Positions 15,438-23,724 of a stretch of 39,125 nucleotides of DNA are shown in pieces (the stretch's first letter is position 1; the number at the start of each line of letters is the position of its first letter). The notes beneath the pieces were generated by a model. The model was not told where the DNA came from, did no database searches, and saw only the letters and a program-made list of their open reading frames with translations. The DNA lies in contig JBBSLP010000059.1 of assembly GCA_038255145.1 (NCBI GenBank), positions 1 through 39,125 of the forward strand, in the 5' to 3' direction. The translations under genes were made by a program, and so were the position numbers. The DNA is from WHTX01 sp038255145 (lineage in GTDB: Bacteria; Actinomycetota; Acidimicrobiia; Acidimicrobiales; CAIXPF01).

Positions 15438-17434
15438 ATGAAGATCATCGTCGTCGGCGGCGGCATCGGTGGAACGGCCACGGCGCTCGCCCTGCGCCAC
15501 CACGGGATCGACGCCACCGTGTTGGAGCGTGCCCCGCAGATGGCCGAGATCGGTGCCGGCATCCAGATCGCCGCCAACGGCACCATCGTGCTGCGCGAAG
15601 TGGGCCTGGAACCGGCCATCGCCGCGGTGGCCACGGTGCCCCTGCGCTACGACTACCGCGACCTGGCCACGGGCCGGCTGCTGTACCTGGCGCCCCTGGG
15701 CGTCGAGGCCGCCGAGCGCTACGGCGCCCTGATGTACAACATCCACCGGGCCGACCTGTTGCAGATCCTCCACGGCGCCCTGCCCGAAGGTGCGTTGCGC
15801 CTGGGAGCGGAGTGCGTGGACATCCGCCAGGACGCCGACGGCGCCACCGTCACCCTGGCCTCCGGCGAGACGCTCACCGCTGATGCCGTCATCGGCGCCG
15901 ATGGCATCCACTCGGTGGTGCGCCGGGTGCTGCGGGGGCCCGAGGAGAAGCGCTTCGCCAACATCATAGCGAGGTCCGCCGCGAGTCGTGGACAGAGAGC
16001 GGTGACATCGCCGAGATGCTGGATTCGTACCAGGGGGCCGAGCCCACGGTGCGACACATGCTCGACCAGGTGACGTCGAGCTTCATCACCGGGATGTACT
16101 ACCACGACCCCATCGACACCTGGACCGAGGGCCGCATCACGTTGCTGGGCGATGCCGCCCACGCCATGGTCCCCTACCTGGCGCAAGGGGCGTGTCAGTC
16201 CATCGAGGACGCCTGGGTCCTCGCCGTGTGCCTCCAGCGCCACGGCCAGGGTGACATCCCCGGCGCCCTCTACGAGTACGAGCGCCGGCGTCAACCGCGG
16301 ACCACCCGGATCCAGGCCGGGGCCCGGTTCGCGGTGAAGACCTCCCACGAGGCCGACGAGGACTCCATCCGCTACCGCAACGGCCGGTGGCGGGGCATGG
16401 CCCGCATCGACCCCCTGGCCGAGACGTCGTGGGCCTTCGCCTGGGGCCACGACATCCTCGCCGCCGTCGACGAGCCCGTCGGCAACGTCGTGGGGCTGAG
16501 CGCCTCCCGTGAGGGCAAGCGCATGGACCGCCCCGAGAGCCAACGGGCCTTCGACCTGTGGAAGGGCGCCATCGGTCCCGAGGACGTGGCCCGAGGGCAC
16601 CTGGGCCAGCGCGAGGCCTACGAGCGGTTCCTGCTCGGCCAGTTCCCGCCCCCGGACGGGCTCCCGGTCGAGGCGACCGAGCTCAACGGCGTCCCGTGCC
16701 TGCGGGTGCCGGCCCCCGGCCCGCGGCCCGACGAGGACGGCTACGCCGGCGGCCGCCACGTGCTCCACTTCCACGGCGGGGCCTACGTGCTCGGCTCCGC
16801 CGCGAGCTCGGTCGAGTACGCCAGCCGCCTGGCCGCCGCCGTGGGCGGGCCGTGCTCCACGGTCGACTACCGCCTGGCCCCCGAGCACCCGTACCCGGCG
16901 GCCATCGATGACGCGTTCGACGCCTACCGGGGCCTGCTCGCCACCGGGGTCGACCCAGCCTCGATCTTCCTCAGCGGCGAGTCCTCGGGAGGAGGCATGG
17001 CCATCGCCCTGGCCATGGCCCTCACCCGCGCCGGTCTCCCCCAGCCTGCCGGCGTGATCGCCATCTGCCCCTTCACCGACCTGACCCTGTCCGGCGAGTC
17101 CGTGTCGGCCAACTCCGGCGAAGATCCGGCCTCGCACCGCGACTCGCTGACGCTGCTGGCGGCGTCGTACTTCCAGGGGCACGAACCGACCGACCCGTTG
17201 GTCTCCCCCCTCTTCGGCGACCTCGCCGGCCTGCCCCCGCTGTTCCTGGCCGTGGTGACCGGCGAGGTGCTGGAGAGCGACTGCACCCGGTTGGCGACCA
17301 AGGCCGAGGCCGCCGGGGTCGACGTGACCCTGGTGACGATCGAGGACTCCGTGCACGTGTTCACCCTCTTCCCCTTCCTCCCCGAGGCGACGAGCACCCT
17401 CGCCATGATCGGCGAGTGGTCGCACCGGCGGTGA
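15438..17434 (+). pseudogene. Broken FAD monooxygenase-HSL esterase fusion
   Basis: ATG 15438 opens a UbiH/salicylate-hydroxylase-like enzyme: MKIIVVGGGIGGTATALAL (FAD fold), then AVIGADGIHSVVRR. Near 15970 (RFANII) the frame is lost and roughly 60 residues of the central sheet are missing. Coding resumes in another frame at EVRRESWTESGD and continues through RITLLGDAAHAMVPYLAQGA (second FAD motif). In the same open frame follows an HSL-type hydrolase: HFHGGAYVLG, DYRLAPEHPYPAA, SGESSGGG and SVHVFTLFPF. So a monooxygenase and an esterase were fused naturally. The downstream ORF (ATG 16016) could still make the hydrolase half. Confidence 0.82.
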
Positions 17435-17441
17435 CGGACCA

Positions 17442-17468
17442 CCCCGGCGACCGGGAGAGGTCCCGGGG
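17442..17468 (+). terminator. Hairpin after the monooxygenase-esterase gene
   Basis: CCCCGGcGACC (17442-17452) pairs with GGTCCCGGGG (17459-17468), a 10-bp stem with one bulged C and loop GGGAGA. It starts 7 bp after the stop and ends just before the DUF899 -10 element. No U-tract. Confidence 0.5.
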
Positions 17469-17469
17469 A

Positions 17470-17475
17470 TAGCGT
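17470..17475 (+). promoter_or_regulatory. Probable leaderless -10 element of the DUF899 gene
   Basis: TAGCGT lies exactly 7 nt before ATG 17483, the same spacing seen at the rhodanese gene, with no Shine-Dalgarno between. Confidence 0.45.
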
Positions 17476-17482
17476 CGCGGCC

Positions 17483-18190
17483 ATGACCCACGCCCGCCCC
17501 CCTGTCGTCAGCCAGGCCGAATGGGATGAAGCCCTGGCCACCATGACCACGCGGGAGGAGGCCGTCGCCGCCGACATGCTCGAGCTCGCCGCCGCCCGCA
17601 AGCGCATGCCCATGGTGCGGGTCGAGGACGACTACCGCTTCGAGGGCCCTGACGGGCCGCGGTCGCTCCTCGAGCTGTTCGAGGGGCGTAGCCAGCTCAT
17701 CCTCTACCGGTTCTTCTTCGAGGACGGTGTCGCGGGCTGGCCCGACGCCGGGTGCCCCGGTTGCTCGTCCTTCGCCGACGGCGTCCCCGACCTCGGCCTC
17801 CTCCACGCCCGCGACATCACCTTCGCCATGGCGTCACCGGCGCCCCAGGCCAACCTGTCGGGCTACGCCGAGCGCATGGGCTGGACCGACGTGCCCTGGT
17901 ACACGATCGGCACCGAGAGCTTCTCCGCCGACTTCGGCGTCGACGAGTGGTTCGGCCTCAACGTCTTCCTGCGCGACGGTGACGACATCCACCGCACCTA
18001 CTTCCTGCAGCACGGACCCATGGTCCAGAGCATCGGCAGCATCTGGAGCCTGTCCTCCCTCACGCCCTACGGCGGGCAGATGGAGGGCGAGGACGCCCCC
18101 GAGGGCTGGCCGCAGGCACCGTGGTCGTTCTGGTTCCGCCGCCATGACGAGTTCGACGAGCTGCCTCCCTCAGCCCGAGCGCATCACTGA
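17483..18190 (+). CDS. DUF899 thioredoxin-like protein
   Basis: A 235-residue cytosolic protein of the DUF899 family, a thioredoxin-fold group without established function. Family signatures are RKRMPMVRVEDDYRFEG, the LLELFEGRSQLILYRFFF strand region, and GCPGCSSFADG, where CPGC is a possible redox pair. YFLQHGPMVQSIGSIWSL and the PWSFWFRRHDEF end also fit. The gene is complete. Expression is probably leaderless. It lies in a run of rightward catabolic genes but shows no overlap with them. Confidence 0.88.
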   Translation: MTHARPPVVSQAEWDEALATMTTREEAVAADMLELAAARKRMPMVRVEDDYRFEGPDGPRSLLELFEGRSQLILYRFFFEDGVAGWPDAGCPGCSSFADGVPDLGLLHARDITFAMASPAPQANLSGYAERMGWTDVPWYTIGTESFSADFGVDEWFGLNVFLRDGDDIHRTYFLQHGPMVQSIGSIWSLSSLTPYGGQMEGEDAPEGWPQAPWSFWFRRHDEFDELPPSARAHH

Positions 18191-18247
18191 CTCCATCAAG
18201 TGTGACGTGGTTGACTTTGCATGGACAACGACCCGGGGGACGAAGCA

Positions 18248-18688
18248 GTGGCGAACGTGAAGACGGCGACGGCGGCCAGGCTGCACCACAACGCCTACGT
18301 GACACAGGACCAGGAGGCGACGCGGGCCTTCTACGAAGACCTGATCGGGTTGCCGCTGGTGGCGACGTGGTGCGAGACCGATGAGCTGTTCGGGCCGGCG
18401 ATGCCCGACACCCCCTTCTCCCACATCGCCCTGAAGGTGGACGCCGCGGAGCAGGACGCCGTGGCCGAGCGCCTGGCCGCCGCCGGCTACGAAGAGCCGG
18501 TCACCTTCGTCCTCGAGCACGGCTACTGCCGCTCGCTCTATGTGAAGGACCCCAACGGCCTGCTCCTCGAGCTGACCGCCGACCACCCCGACGCCGAGGC
18601 CATCAACGCCACCCGCCAGACCACGGCCCGTGAGGATCTGGCCCGCTGGCTGGCCGGCGACCACACCAGCAACAACACCTACCGCTGA
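18248..18688 (+). CDS. VOC/glyoxalase-family protein
   Basis: Single vicinal-oxygen-chelate protein of 146 residues. Paired beta-alpha modules begin RLHHNAYVTQDQEATRAFYEDL and contain FSHIALKVD, then LYVKDPNGLLLELTAD, the usual metal-site Glu region of dioxygenases and glyoxalases. Substrate unknown. GTG 18248 was chosen because GGGGGA sits 7 nt upstream; the in-frame ATG at 18221 has no ribosome site. The C-terminal EDLARWLAGDHTSNN is a family-like extension. Confidence 0.85.
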   Translation: MANVKTATAARLHHNAYVTQDQEATRAFYEDLIGLPLVATWCETDELFGPAMPDTPFSHIALKVDAAEQDAVAERLAAAGYEEPVTFVLEHGYCRSLYVKDPNGLLLELTADHPDAEAINATRQTTAREDLARWLAGDHTSNNTYR

Positions 18689-18704
18689 CCTGGACCACCC
18701 CCAT

Positions 18705-18801
18705 CGGTCTCGATCCATGCGGCGCGACCCGCGCTCATCAGGGAGACTCGGAGGGCGCGGCCGCACGCCGCCGGGTGCCGTCGGGGGATCGATCGAGACC
18801 G
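18705..18801. repeat. 11-bp inverted repeat 75 bp apart upstream of the acyl-CoA dehydrogenases
   Basis: CGGTCTCGATC (18705-18715) and GATCGAGACCG (18791-18801) are perfect inverted copies in the 162-bp gap before the dehydrogenase pair, ending about 50 bp before ATG 18851. Could be paired regulator half-sites or a looping operator; no known motif is claimed. Confidence 0.55.
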
Positions 18802-18850
18802 TCGGGCTCAATGACGACGAGGGGTGCAGAGATGCGAGGACGGGGACGGC

Positions 18851-19972
18851 ATGGACACTGACGCGACCGAGGACCAGCGTGCGCTGCTGGAGGTGTCGAC
18901 GCGCTTCATGGATGACGTGTGCCCCCTGGGCACCGTGCGCAGCGGGGAGTGGAAGGACGACGGGTTCGCCGCCAAGTACCGGCGCCAGGCCGCCGAGCTC
19001 GGGTGGTACTCGATGCTGGTACCGGAATCGCTGGGCGGGGGCAGCCTGTCGGGCGTCGGTGCCCTCGACGCTGCGCTGATCGCCTACGGGCGCGGCGCCC
19101 GCCTGCAGCCCGGCTCGTTCGTGGGCACCAACGTGGTGGCCTACGCACTGGCCGCCGCCGGCAGCGCCGACGTGCAGAAGACCGTCCTGCCCGCGCTCAT
19201 GTCCGGTGAGGTGGCGGCGTCGTGGGCCGTGAACAGCACCGGCGGTCGCCTCGACGGCGGTGTCGAAGCCCGCGTGCTCGATGACGGCGGCCTCGAGCTG
19301 ACGGGCACCAAGCGCGGCGTGCAGGACGTCGACACCTCGTCGTGGCTCCTCGTCACCTGCGCCACCCCCGCCGGTCCGGCCCAGGCCCTCATCGCGGCCG
19401 GCGCACCCGGTGTCACCGTCACCGAGCTGGACTCGCTCGACATCAGCCGGCGCTTCGCCGAGGTGCACTTCGACAACGCCCGTGTCGACGCCACCGCCGT
19501 CGTCGGTGCTCCCGGGGACTCGGATGCGCTGATCAACAAGCAGCTGGCCCTGGCGTGCACGCTCGTCGCCGCCGAGATGGTCGGCGCCATGGACCACGAC
19601 TTCTCCATGACGCTCCAGTACGCCAAGGACCGCATCGCCTTCGGACGTCCCATCGGGTCGTTCCAGGGCGTGAAGCACCAGCTCGCCGACACGAGCCTGG
19701 CCCTGGAGATGAGCAAGGCCATCGCGCTGGCCGCGGCCAACACCGTCGGCACCGACGACGACCACGGACCCGAGGCCGCGAGCATGGCCAAGGCCTTCGT
19801 CGGCGAGGCCGGTGTCGACCTCGTGCAGACGTGCTTCCAGATCTTCGGGGGCATCGGGTACACCTGGGAACACGATCAGCACCTCTACCTGCGTCGCATC
19901 ACCACGGACGCCGGCCTGTTCGGCGATCCCGCCTGGCATCGTGAGCACCTGTGCCAGCTGGCCGGGCTGTGA
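18851..19972 (+). CDS. Acyl-CoA dehydrogenase, subunit of a heteromeric pair
   Basis: FAD-dependent alpha,beta-desaturation of an acyl-CoA, 373 residues. N-terminal helical domain, LGWYSMLVPESLGGG, then a diverged middle strand domain (LELTGTKRGVQDVDTSSW), then the C-terminal domain with DRIAFGRPIGSFQGVKHQ and GGIGYTWEHDQHLYLRR. The short, diverged form followed at once by a second dehydrogenase is typical of heterotetrameric enzymes such as those acting on steroid side-chain CoAs. ATG 18851 has GGGGA upstream. It lies 11 bp before the next gene, so they are cotranscribed. Confidence 0.92.
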   Translation: MDTDATEDQRALLEVSTRFMDDVCPLGTVRSGEWKDDGFAAKYRRQAAELGWYSMLVPESLGGGSLSGVGALDAALIAYGRGARLQPGSFVGTNVVAYALAAAGSADVQKTVLPALMSGEVAASWAVNSTGGRLDGGVEARVLDDGGLELTGTKRGVQDVDTSSWLLVTCATPAGPAQALIAAGAPGVTVTELDSLDISRRFAEVHFDNARVDATAVVGAPGDSDALINKQLALACTLVAAEMVGAMDHDFSMTLQYAKDRIAFGRPIGSFQGVKHQLADTSLALEMSKAIALAAANTVGTDDDHGPEAASMAKAFVGEAGVDLVQTCFQIFGGIGYTWEHDQHLYLRRITTDAGLFGDPAWHREHLCQLAGL

Positions 19973-19983
19973 GGGGAGACGAC

Positions 19984-21249
19984 ATGACTGACACGACCAC
20001 CAACCCGACCCCCGACGTCGACCAGTTCCGCCGAGCGGCCCGCGAGTGGATCAAGGCCAACCTCGAGGCGCGGCCGCCCCACACCCGCGAGGCCAGCGGG
20101 GACCGCACGCCCGAGCAGATGATCGAAGCCCGGGCCCTGCAGCGCACGCTCTTCGAGGGCGGCTACGCGGGGATCTCGTTCCCCGTCGAGTACGGGGGCC
20201 GGGGTCTCAGCGCAGCCCACGAGCGTGCCTTCCGCCAGGAGGCCGTCGGCTACGTGACCCCCAACCTGGGCGCGGCGGGCGGCGTCACCTTCGGGCCCAT
20301 CGCCCGCTCGCTCCTGGCCCACGCCACCCCGGAGTTCCTGGCCCAGCACATCCCCAAGATGCTCTCGGGCGAAGAGCTGTGGTGCCAGTTCTACTCCGAG
20401 CCCGAGGCCGGTTCGGACCTGGCCGGTGTCCGCACCCGGGCCACCCGCGACGGTGAGCACTGGATCCTCAACGGCTCCAAGATCTGGAGCTCGGGGGCCC
20501 ACCACGCCGACTGGGCCATGTGCCTGGCCCGCACGGATTGGGACGTCCCCAAGCACCGGGGCCTGACGTGGTTCGCCGTGCCCACGAACGCCAAGGGCGT
20601 GACCGTCAACCAGATCACCCAGATCAACGGCACGGCCGAGTTCTGCGAGGAGTTCCTCGACGACGTCGTCGTCACCGACGCCGACCTCATCGGTGAGGTC
20701 CACCACGGCTGGACCGTCACCCAGACCATGCTCGTCTACGAGCGCGGTGCCGGTGAGGACAACGCCGCACCCCGCGAGCCCCGCACCCTGGCCCGTGATC
20801 TCGTCGCCCTGGCCCAGAAGGTGGGGCGCACCGACGATCCCATCGCCCGTCAGGCCATCGCCCGGGCCCACATCAACGACTTCGCCCAGTACCACCTGGG
20901 CAAGCGCATCGCCGCCCGCCTGCACGCCTCGGCCACGCCCGATGCCGCCGTGGCCGCCTACAGCAAGCTGGCGGCGGGGATGCTCACGCCGGTGCGGGCC
21001 CGCCTGGCACTGGAGATCGGGGGCAGCGAGGCACTGACGTGGGCGAAGGGTGACGAGGGCGGCCAGCAGCCAGCCATCGACTACCTCAACGGGCGTCAGA
21101 TCTCCATCGCCGCCGGCACCAACGAGATGCAGCGCAACGGCATCGGCGAACGGGTGCTGGGCCTGCCCCGCGAACCCAGCTTCGACACCACCAAGTCGTT
21201 CAACGAGGTCCTGCGCAGCTCACGCAGCTGGAGCGGCAAGGTCGGCTGA
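19984..21249 (+). CDS. Acyl-CoA dehydrogenase, partner subunit
   Basis: Full-length 421-residue acyl-CoA dehydrogenase: GISFPVEYGGRGLSA, FYSEPEAGSDLAGVRTRA (FAD/substrate strand), ILNGSKIWSSGAHHADW, and the C-terminal AGTNEMQRNGIGERVLGLP, which contacts FAD. GAGGGGAG precedes ATG 19984. It overlaps nothing but follows its partner by 11 bp. The pair probably forms an alpha2beta2 enzyme; the exact CoA ester is unknown. A strong 13-bp hairpin ends the operon. Confidence 0.93.
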   Translation: MTDTTTNPTPDVDQFRRAAREWIKANLEARPPHTREASGDRTPEQMIEARALQRTLFEGGYAGISFPVEYGGRGLSAAHERAFRQEAVGYVTPNLGAAGGVTFGPIARSLLAHATPEFLAQHIPKMLSGEELWCQFYSEPEAGSDLAGVRTRATRDGEHWILNGSKIWSSGAHHADWAMCLARTDWDVPKHRGLTWFAVPTNAKGVTVNQITQINGTAEFCEEFLDDVVVTDADLIGEVHHGWTVTQTMLVYERGAGEDNAAPREPRTLARDLVALAQKVGRTDDPIARQAIARAHINDFAQYHLGKRIAARLHASATPDAAVAAYSKLAAGMLTPVRARLALEIGGSEALTWAKGDEGGQQPAIDYLNGRQISIAAGTNEMQRNGIGERVLGLPREPSFDTTKSFNEVLRSSRSWSGKVG

Positions 21250-21277
21250 ACGAAGGCCCACCCCTATCACGCCACGC

Positions 21278-21311
21278 GTCCGGCAGCGACGATGACCCGT
21301 CGCTGCCGGAC
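21278..21311. terminator. Perfect 13-bp hairpin between convergent units
   Basis: GTCCGGCAGCGAC and GTCGCTGCCGGAC pair perfectly around loop GATGACCC. It sits 28 bp after the dehydrogenase stop and 6 bp beyond the end of the leftward arsenic gene, so it can serve both. No U-tract, usual for this GC content. Confidence 0.8.
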
Positions 21312-21317
21312 CAGCCG

Positions 21318-22149
21318 TCAGGCGGACCGCTCCAGAGGCACGCCCAGGCTGTCGAGCAGGGCTCGTACCCTTTGGCCGATCTCGTCGCGGATGGGGCGCA
21401 CGGCGTCGACGTCCCGGCCGGCGGGGTCGTTGAGGGTGCTTGGGGTACTCCTCACGGATGTCGATGCCGACCTCGTCCATGGCGGCGATGGCTGAGGGGT
21501 TGACCTCGGCGCCGGGTTCGGAGCCGCCTGACCAGGCGACGGCGCGGTCCCCAGCCAGGTGGCTGAACCAGCCGAGGGCCATCTGGGAGCGCCCTGCGTT
21601 GTGGACGCGGAGGAAGAGGACGGTGGGCAGCCCGTCACCGGCCCGCCCCTCGACCTTGGCCAGAGCCCGCAGGCGTTGGCGGGCGAAGCGTTCGGCGAGC
21701 AGGGGCACGAAGGTGAGGACGTGGGCGTCGCCGGCGTGGGTGGAGAGGGTGACGGGGGCGAGATCGAACATGAGGTTGGCGAGCACCGTGCCCACGCAGC
21801 CGCCGATGACCTGGGCGGCGATGTAGGCGGAGGCGTCACGGGTGGTGATGCCGCGGACCCGGTCGGCCAGGGTGACGACGGGGTTGAAGTGGGCCCCGGA
21901 CACGGGTCCGAAGGCGAGGATGAGCGCGATGAGCCCGGCGCCGGTGGCGATGGAGTTCTCCAGCAGCTGGAGGCCGGGATCTGTGCTGAGCTGCTCGGCG
22001 AAGATGCCCGAGCCGACGACGACGGCCACGAGCAGCGCCGTGCCGACCCCCTCGGCCACGGCCCGTCGAACCAGCTGCCTGCGCCCGTCCGGCGCCGCCA
22101 CCGCGGTCGGGGCGGTGGCGGTGGCGGTGCGGTCCCCGATGTCGTTCAT
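21318..22149 (-). pseudogene. Decayed aquaporin-arsenate reductase fusion
   Basis: ATG 22149 (MNDIGDRT) opens a MIP-type channel: EGVGTALLVAVVVGSGIFA, then SGAHFNPVVTLADR (NPV in place of NPA). The second channel half, with its own NPA, is missing. An ArsC domain follows: LAERFARQRLRALAKVEG, then LFLRVHNAGRSQMALGWF. The catalytic Cys before VHNAGR is Arg (TGC to CGC). After IREEYPK a deletion and frameshift remove the central part; the tail DPAGRDVDAVRPIRDEIGQR lies in another frame ending at 21318. Intact channel-ArsC fusions are known to detoxify arsenate in actinobacteria. This copy cannot. Confidence 0.8.
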
Positions 22150-22530
22150 CACGCCGCCTTCGCGGTGACGACGAGGGCGGAGATCCGGTCGCGCAGCGTT
22201 GTGGGTGCAGACGAACAAGGCGGGGCCCACCGCCAGTCGAGCGCCGGGGGTCAGGTCGGCGAGGGCCCGGCGGTGCAGGTGGACGTAGCGGCGCCGCCCG
22301 TCCCCCGAGGAGCGGGAACGGGTGACGAGGCCCACCCGCTCCAGCACGTCGAGGTGGTGGGCCACCAAGTTCGATGGCAGCTCGACGAGGGCCTGGAGCT
22401 CGCCCGGGGCCCGGTCGGACACGAACAACTCGTCGATGATGGCCAGGCGGGCCGGGTCGCCCTGCGCGGCATGGCGGTCGGCCCGGGAAGCGGTGAGGAC
22501 ATCCACCCGCCCCCCATGCCACTCATCCAT
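22149..22530 (-). pseudogene. ArsR-type regulator with truncated phosphatase-like tail
   Basis: The winged-helix DNA-binding domain (about 1-100) looks intact: GDPARLAIIDELF, SDRAPGELQALVELPSNLVA, HHLDVLERVGLVTR, and wing DGRRRYVHLHR. It then begins a low-molecular-weight phosphatase/ArsC-like domain (ALFVCTHNAAR), which is cut after the active-site loop. A tail RDRISALVVTAKAA in another frame ends at TGA 22149, overlapping the next ATG as TGATG. About 100 codons are missing. The HTH part could still be made, reading on into the downstream frame. ATG 22530 lies inside a palindrome. Confidence 0.72.
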
Positions 22531-22547
22531 GGTTGAGTCAACTATGG
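22527..22547. promoter_or_regulatory. 21-bp near-perfect palindrome at the arsR start
   Basis: CCATGGTTGAGTCAACTATGG is symmetric except at one position and the centre. It covers the arsR ATG (22530) and the 3' end of the upstream CoA-transferase fragment. TTGA-N-TCAA cores are common in ArsR-type operators, so autoregulation is likely; binding is inferred. Confidence 0.55.
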
Positions 22548-22717
22548 CTGAGTGAGCTAGCGACCTTCTCCCGTCCGGGCGCCGCGGCCTCGAGGGCATC
22601 GAGCACGGTCACCGGCTCGCCGTTGGCCAACGGCACCACCACGTTGGTCCCCGGTCCCACGTGGTCGAGGACGGCGTCGGCGGCGACCGGGGCGGGGCGG
22701 TGCGGCGGTAGGTCCAT
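22538..22717 (-). pseudogene. N-terminal stub of an acetyl-CoA hydrolase/CoA-transferase-like gene
   Basis: A 59-codon frame from ATG 22717 reads AADAVLDHVGPGTNVVVPL, then ANGEPVTVLDALEAAAPG, resembling the start of acetyl-CoA hydrolase/4-hydroxybutyrate CoA-transferase proteins of about 430 residues. It then ends after unrelated residues at TGA 22538, within the arsR operator. The rest of the gene is gone. It sits 43 bp after the universal stress protein gene on the same strand and may once have belonged to that unit. Confidence 0.5.
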
Positions 22718-22760
22718 GAGCGTGATCGTCGGGGCGGTGCTGCTCCCCGACGACGGCACA

Positions 22761-23657
22761 CTACGCAGTTCCGGGACCGACCGCGGTGGTCGGGGGGACG
22801 AGCAGGGTGGGGCGGGGAGAACGTTGCAGCACCTGGAACACGGTGCTGCCTTGCCGCTGGCCCGTGAGCTGGCTCGTCGGCTGGGCACCCACCACGACGA
22901 GGTCGGCATGCACATCGTCCGCCACCCGCAGCAGGGTGGCCGACGGGTGGGCTTCGTCCCGCACCTCACGGCGGACCCTGGCTCCCGAGAGGTCGAGTGG
23001 CGCGGTCCACAGGGCGACGTCATGGGCGGCCCGCTGGCGGTGCGCGGTGGGGACCGGGGCGCCGGACCACTCCGACAGCGGCTGGCACGCGTACACGGCG
23101 TGTACGACGGCGTCGCTGATGCCGGGCAGCGCGGCCACCGCCGCCACTGCGGCGTCGGTGGCGTCCGAGCCGTCGACACCCACGACGACCTCGTGCACGC
23201 CCCGCCACCGGCAACCCGCCGGGATGGCCAGCAGGGGCACCTCGAGCCGGTGGGCCAGCAGGTTCGCGGTGCTGCCGAAGCGGGGACCGGACTCCCTGTG
23301 GCTGCCCTCAGCCCCGACCACCACGAGGTCGACGGCCTGGTCGGCTGCGGCTCGGGCCAGGGCCGGTCCCGGCGCCCCCGTCAGGAGGAGCACCTGATAG
23401 GCGGCGCGCAACCCCTGGGCCGTGAACCACCCCTCGATCGTGGTTCGGAGCGCGGCCCCGTCCGCCGCGAGGCCGACGGGGTCCTCGGCCAGGTCCGGAT
23501 CGAGGACCCAGGCGACGAGCAGGTCCGCGCCCCGGGCCTGCGCCAGCGGGCAGGCGAAGGTCAGCGCGTCGAGCGAGGCGGGTGAGCCGTCCACCGCGAC
23601 CAGGATCCTCGTTCTAGGCGGTGGCGTGACGTCAGAGGCACCGGGGGCATCGGCCAT
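22761..23657 (-). CDS. Tandem universal stress protein
   Basis: Two Usp domains in 298 residues: RILVAVDGSPASLDALTFA with VVVGAEGSHRESGPRFGS, then EVVVGVDGSDATDAAVAA with LVVVGAQPTSQLTGQRQG. The glycine-rich ATP loops (G-2X-G-9X-G-S) are diverged, especially in the first domain. Usp proteins bind ATP and support survival under hypoxia or starvation; several are DosR targets in mycobacteria. ATG 23657 (MADAPGAS) fits best. A perfect copy of the proposed DevR box lies 34 bp upstream. Confidence 0.9.
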   Translation of the reverse strand: MADAPGASDVTPPPRTRILVAVDGSPASLDALTFACPLAQARGADLLVAWVLDPDLAEDPVGLAADGAALRTTIEGWFTAQGLRAAYQVLLLTGAPGPALARAAADQAVDLVVVGAEGSHRESGPRFGSTANLLAHRLEVPLLAIPAGCRWRGVHEVVVGVDGSDATDAAVAAVAALPGISDAVVHAVYACQPLSEWSGAPVPTAHRQRAAHDVALWTAPLDLSGARVRREVRDEAHPSATLLRVADDVHADLVVVGAQPTSQLTGQRQGSTVFQVLQRSPRPTLLVPPTTAVGPGTA

Positions 23658-23691
23658 GGCCCCAGCGTCTCGCACCGCCGACGGCCGTCCC

Positions 23692-23706
23692 AGGGCCGAA
23701 GGTCCC
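23692..23706 (-). promoter_or_regulatory. Proposed DevR/DosR box upstream of the tandem Usp gene
   Basis: AGGGCCGAAGGTCCC is a perfect match to the dyad GGGACC-N3-GGCCCT (read in reverse), 34 bp before ATG 23657. The motif recurs in front of other genes of this island; see 24673-24711, 26593-26630 and 35440-35537. Confidence 0.65.
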
Positions 23707-23724
23707 ACCGGCGTGGCGCGAGCG

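Noticed and set aside
18221..18247. ATG 18221 as the VOC protein start
   Set aside because: No ribosome site; GTG 18248 has GGGGGA at good spacing and the added residues show no similarity to the domain.
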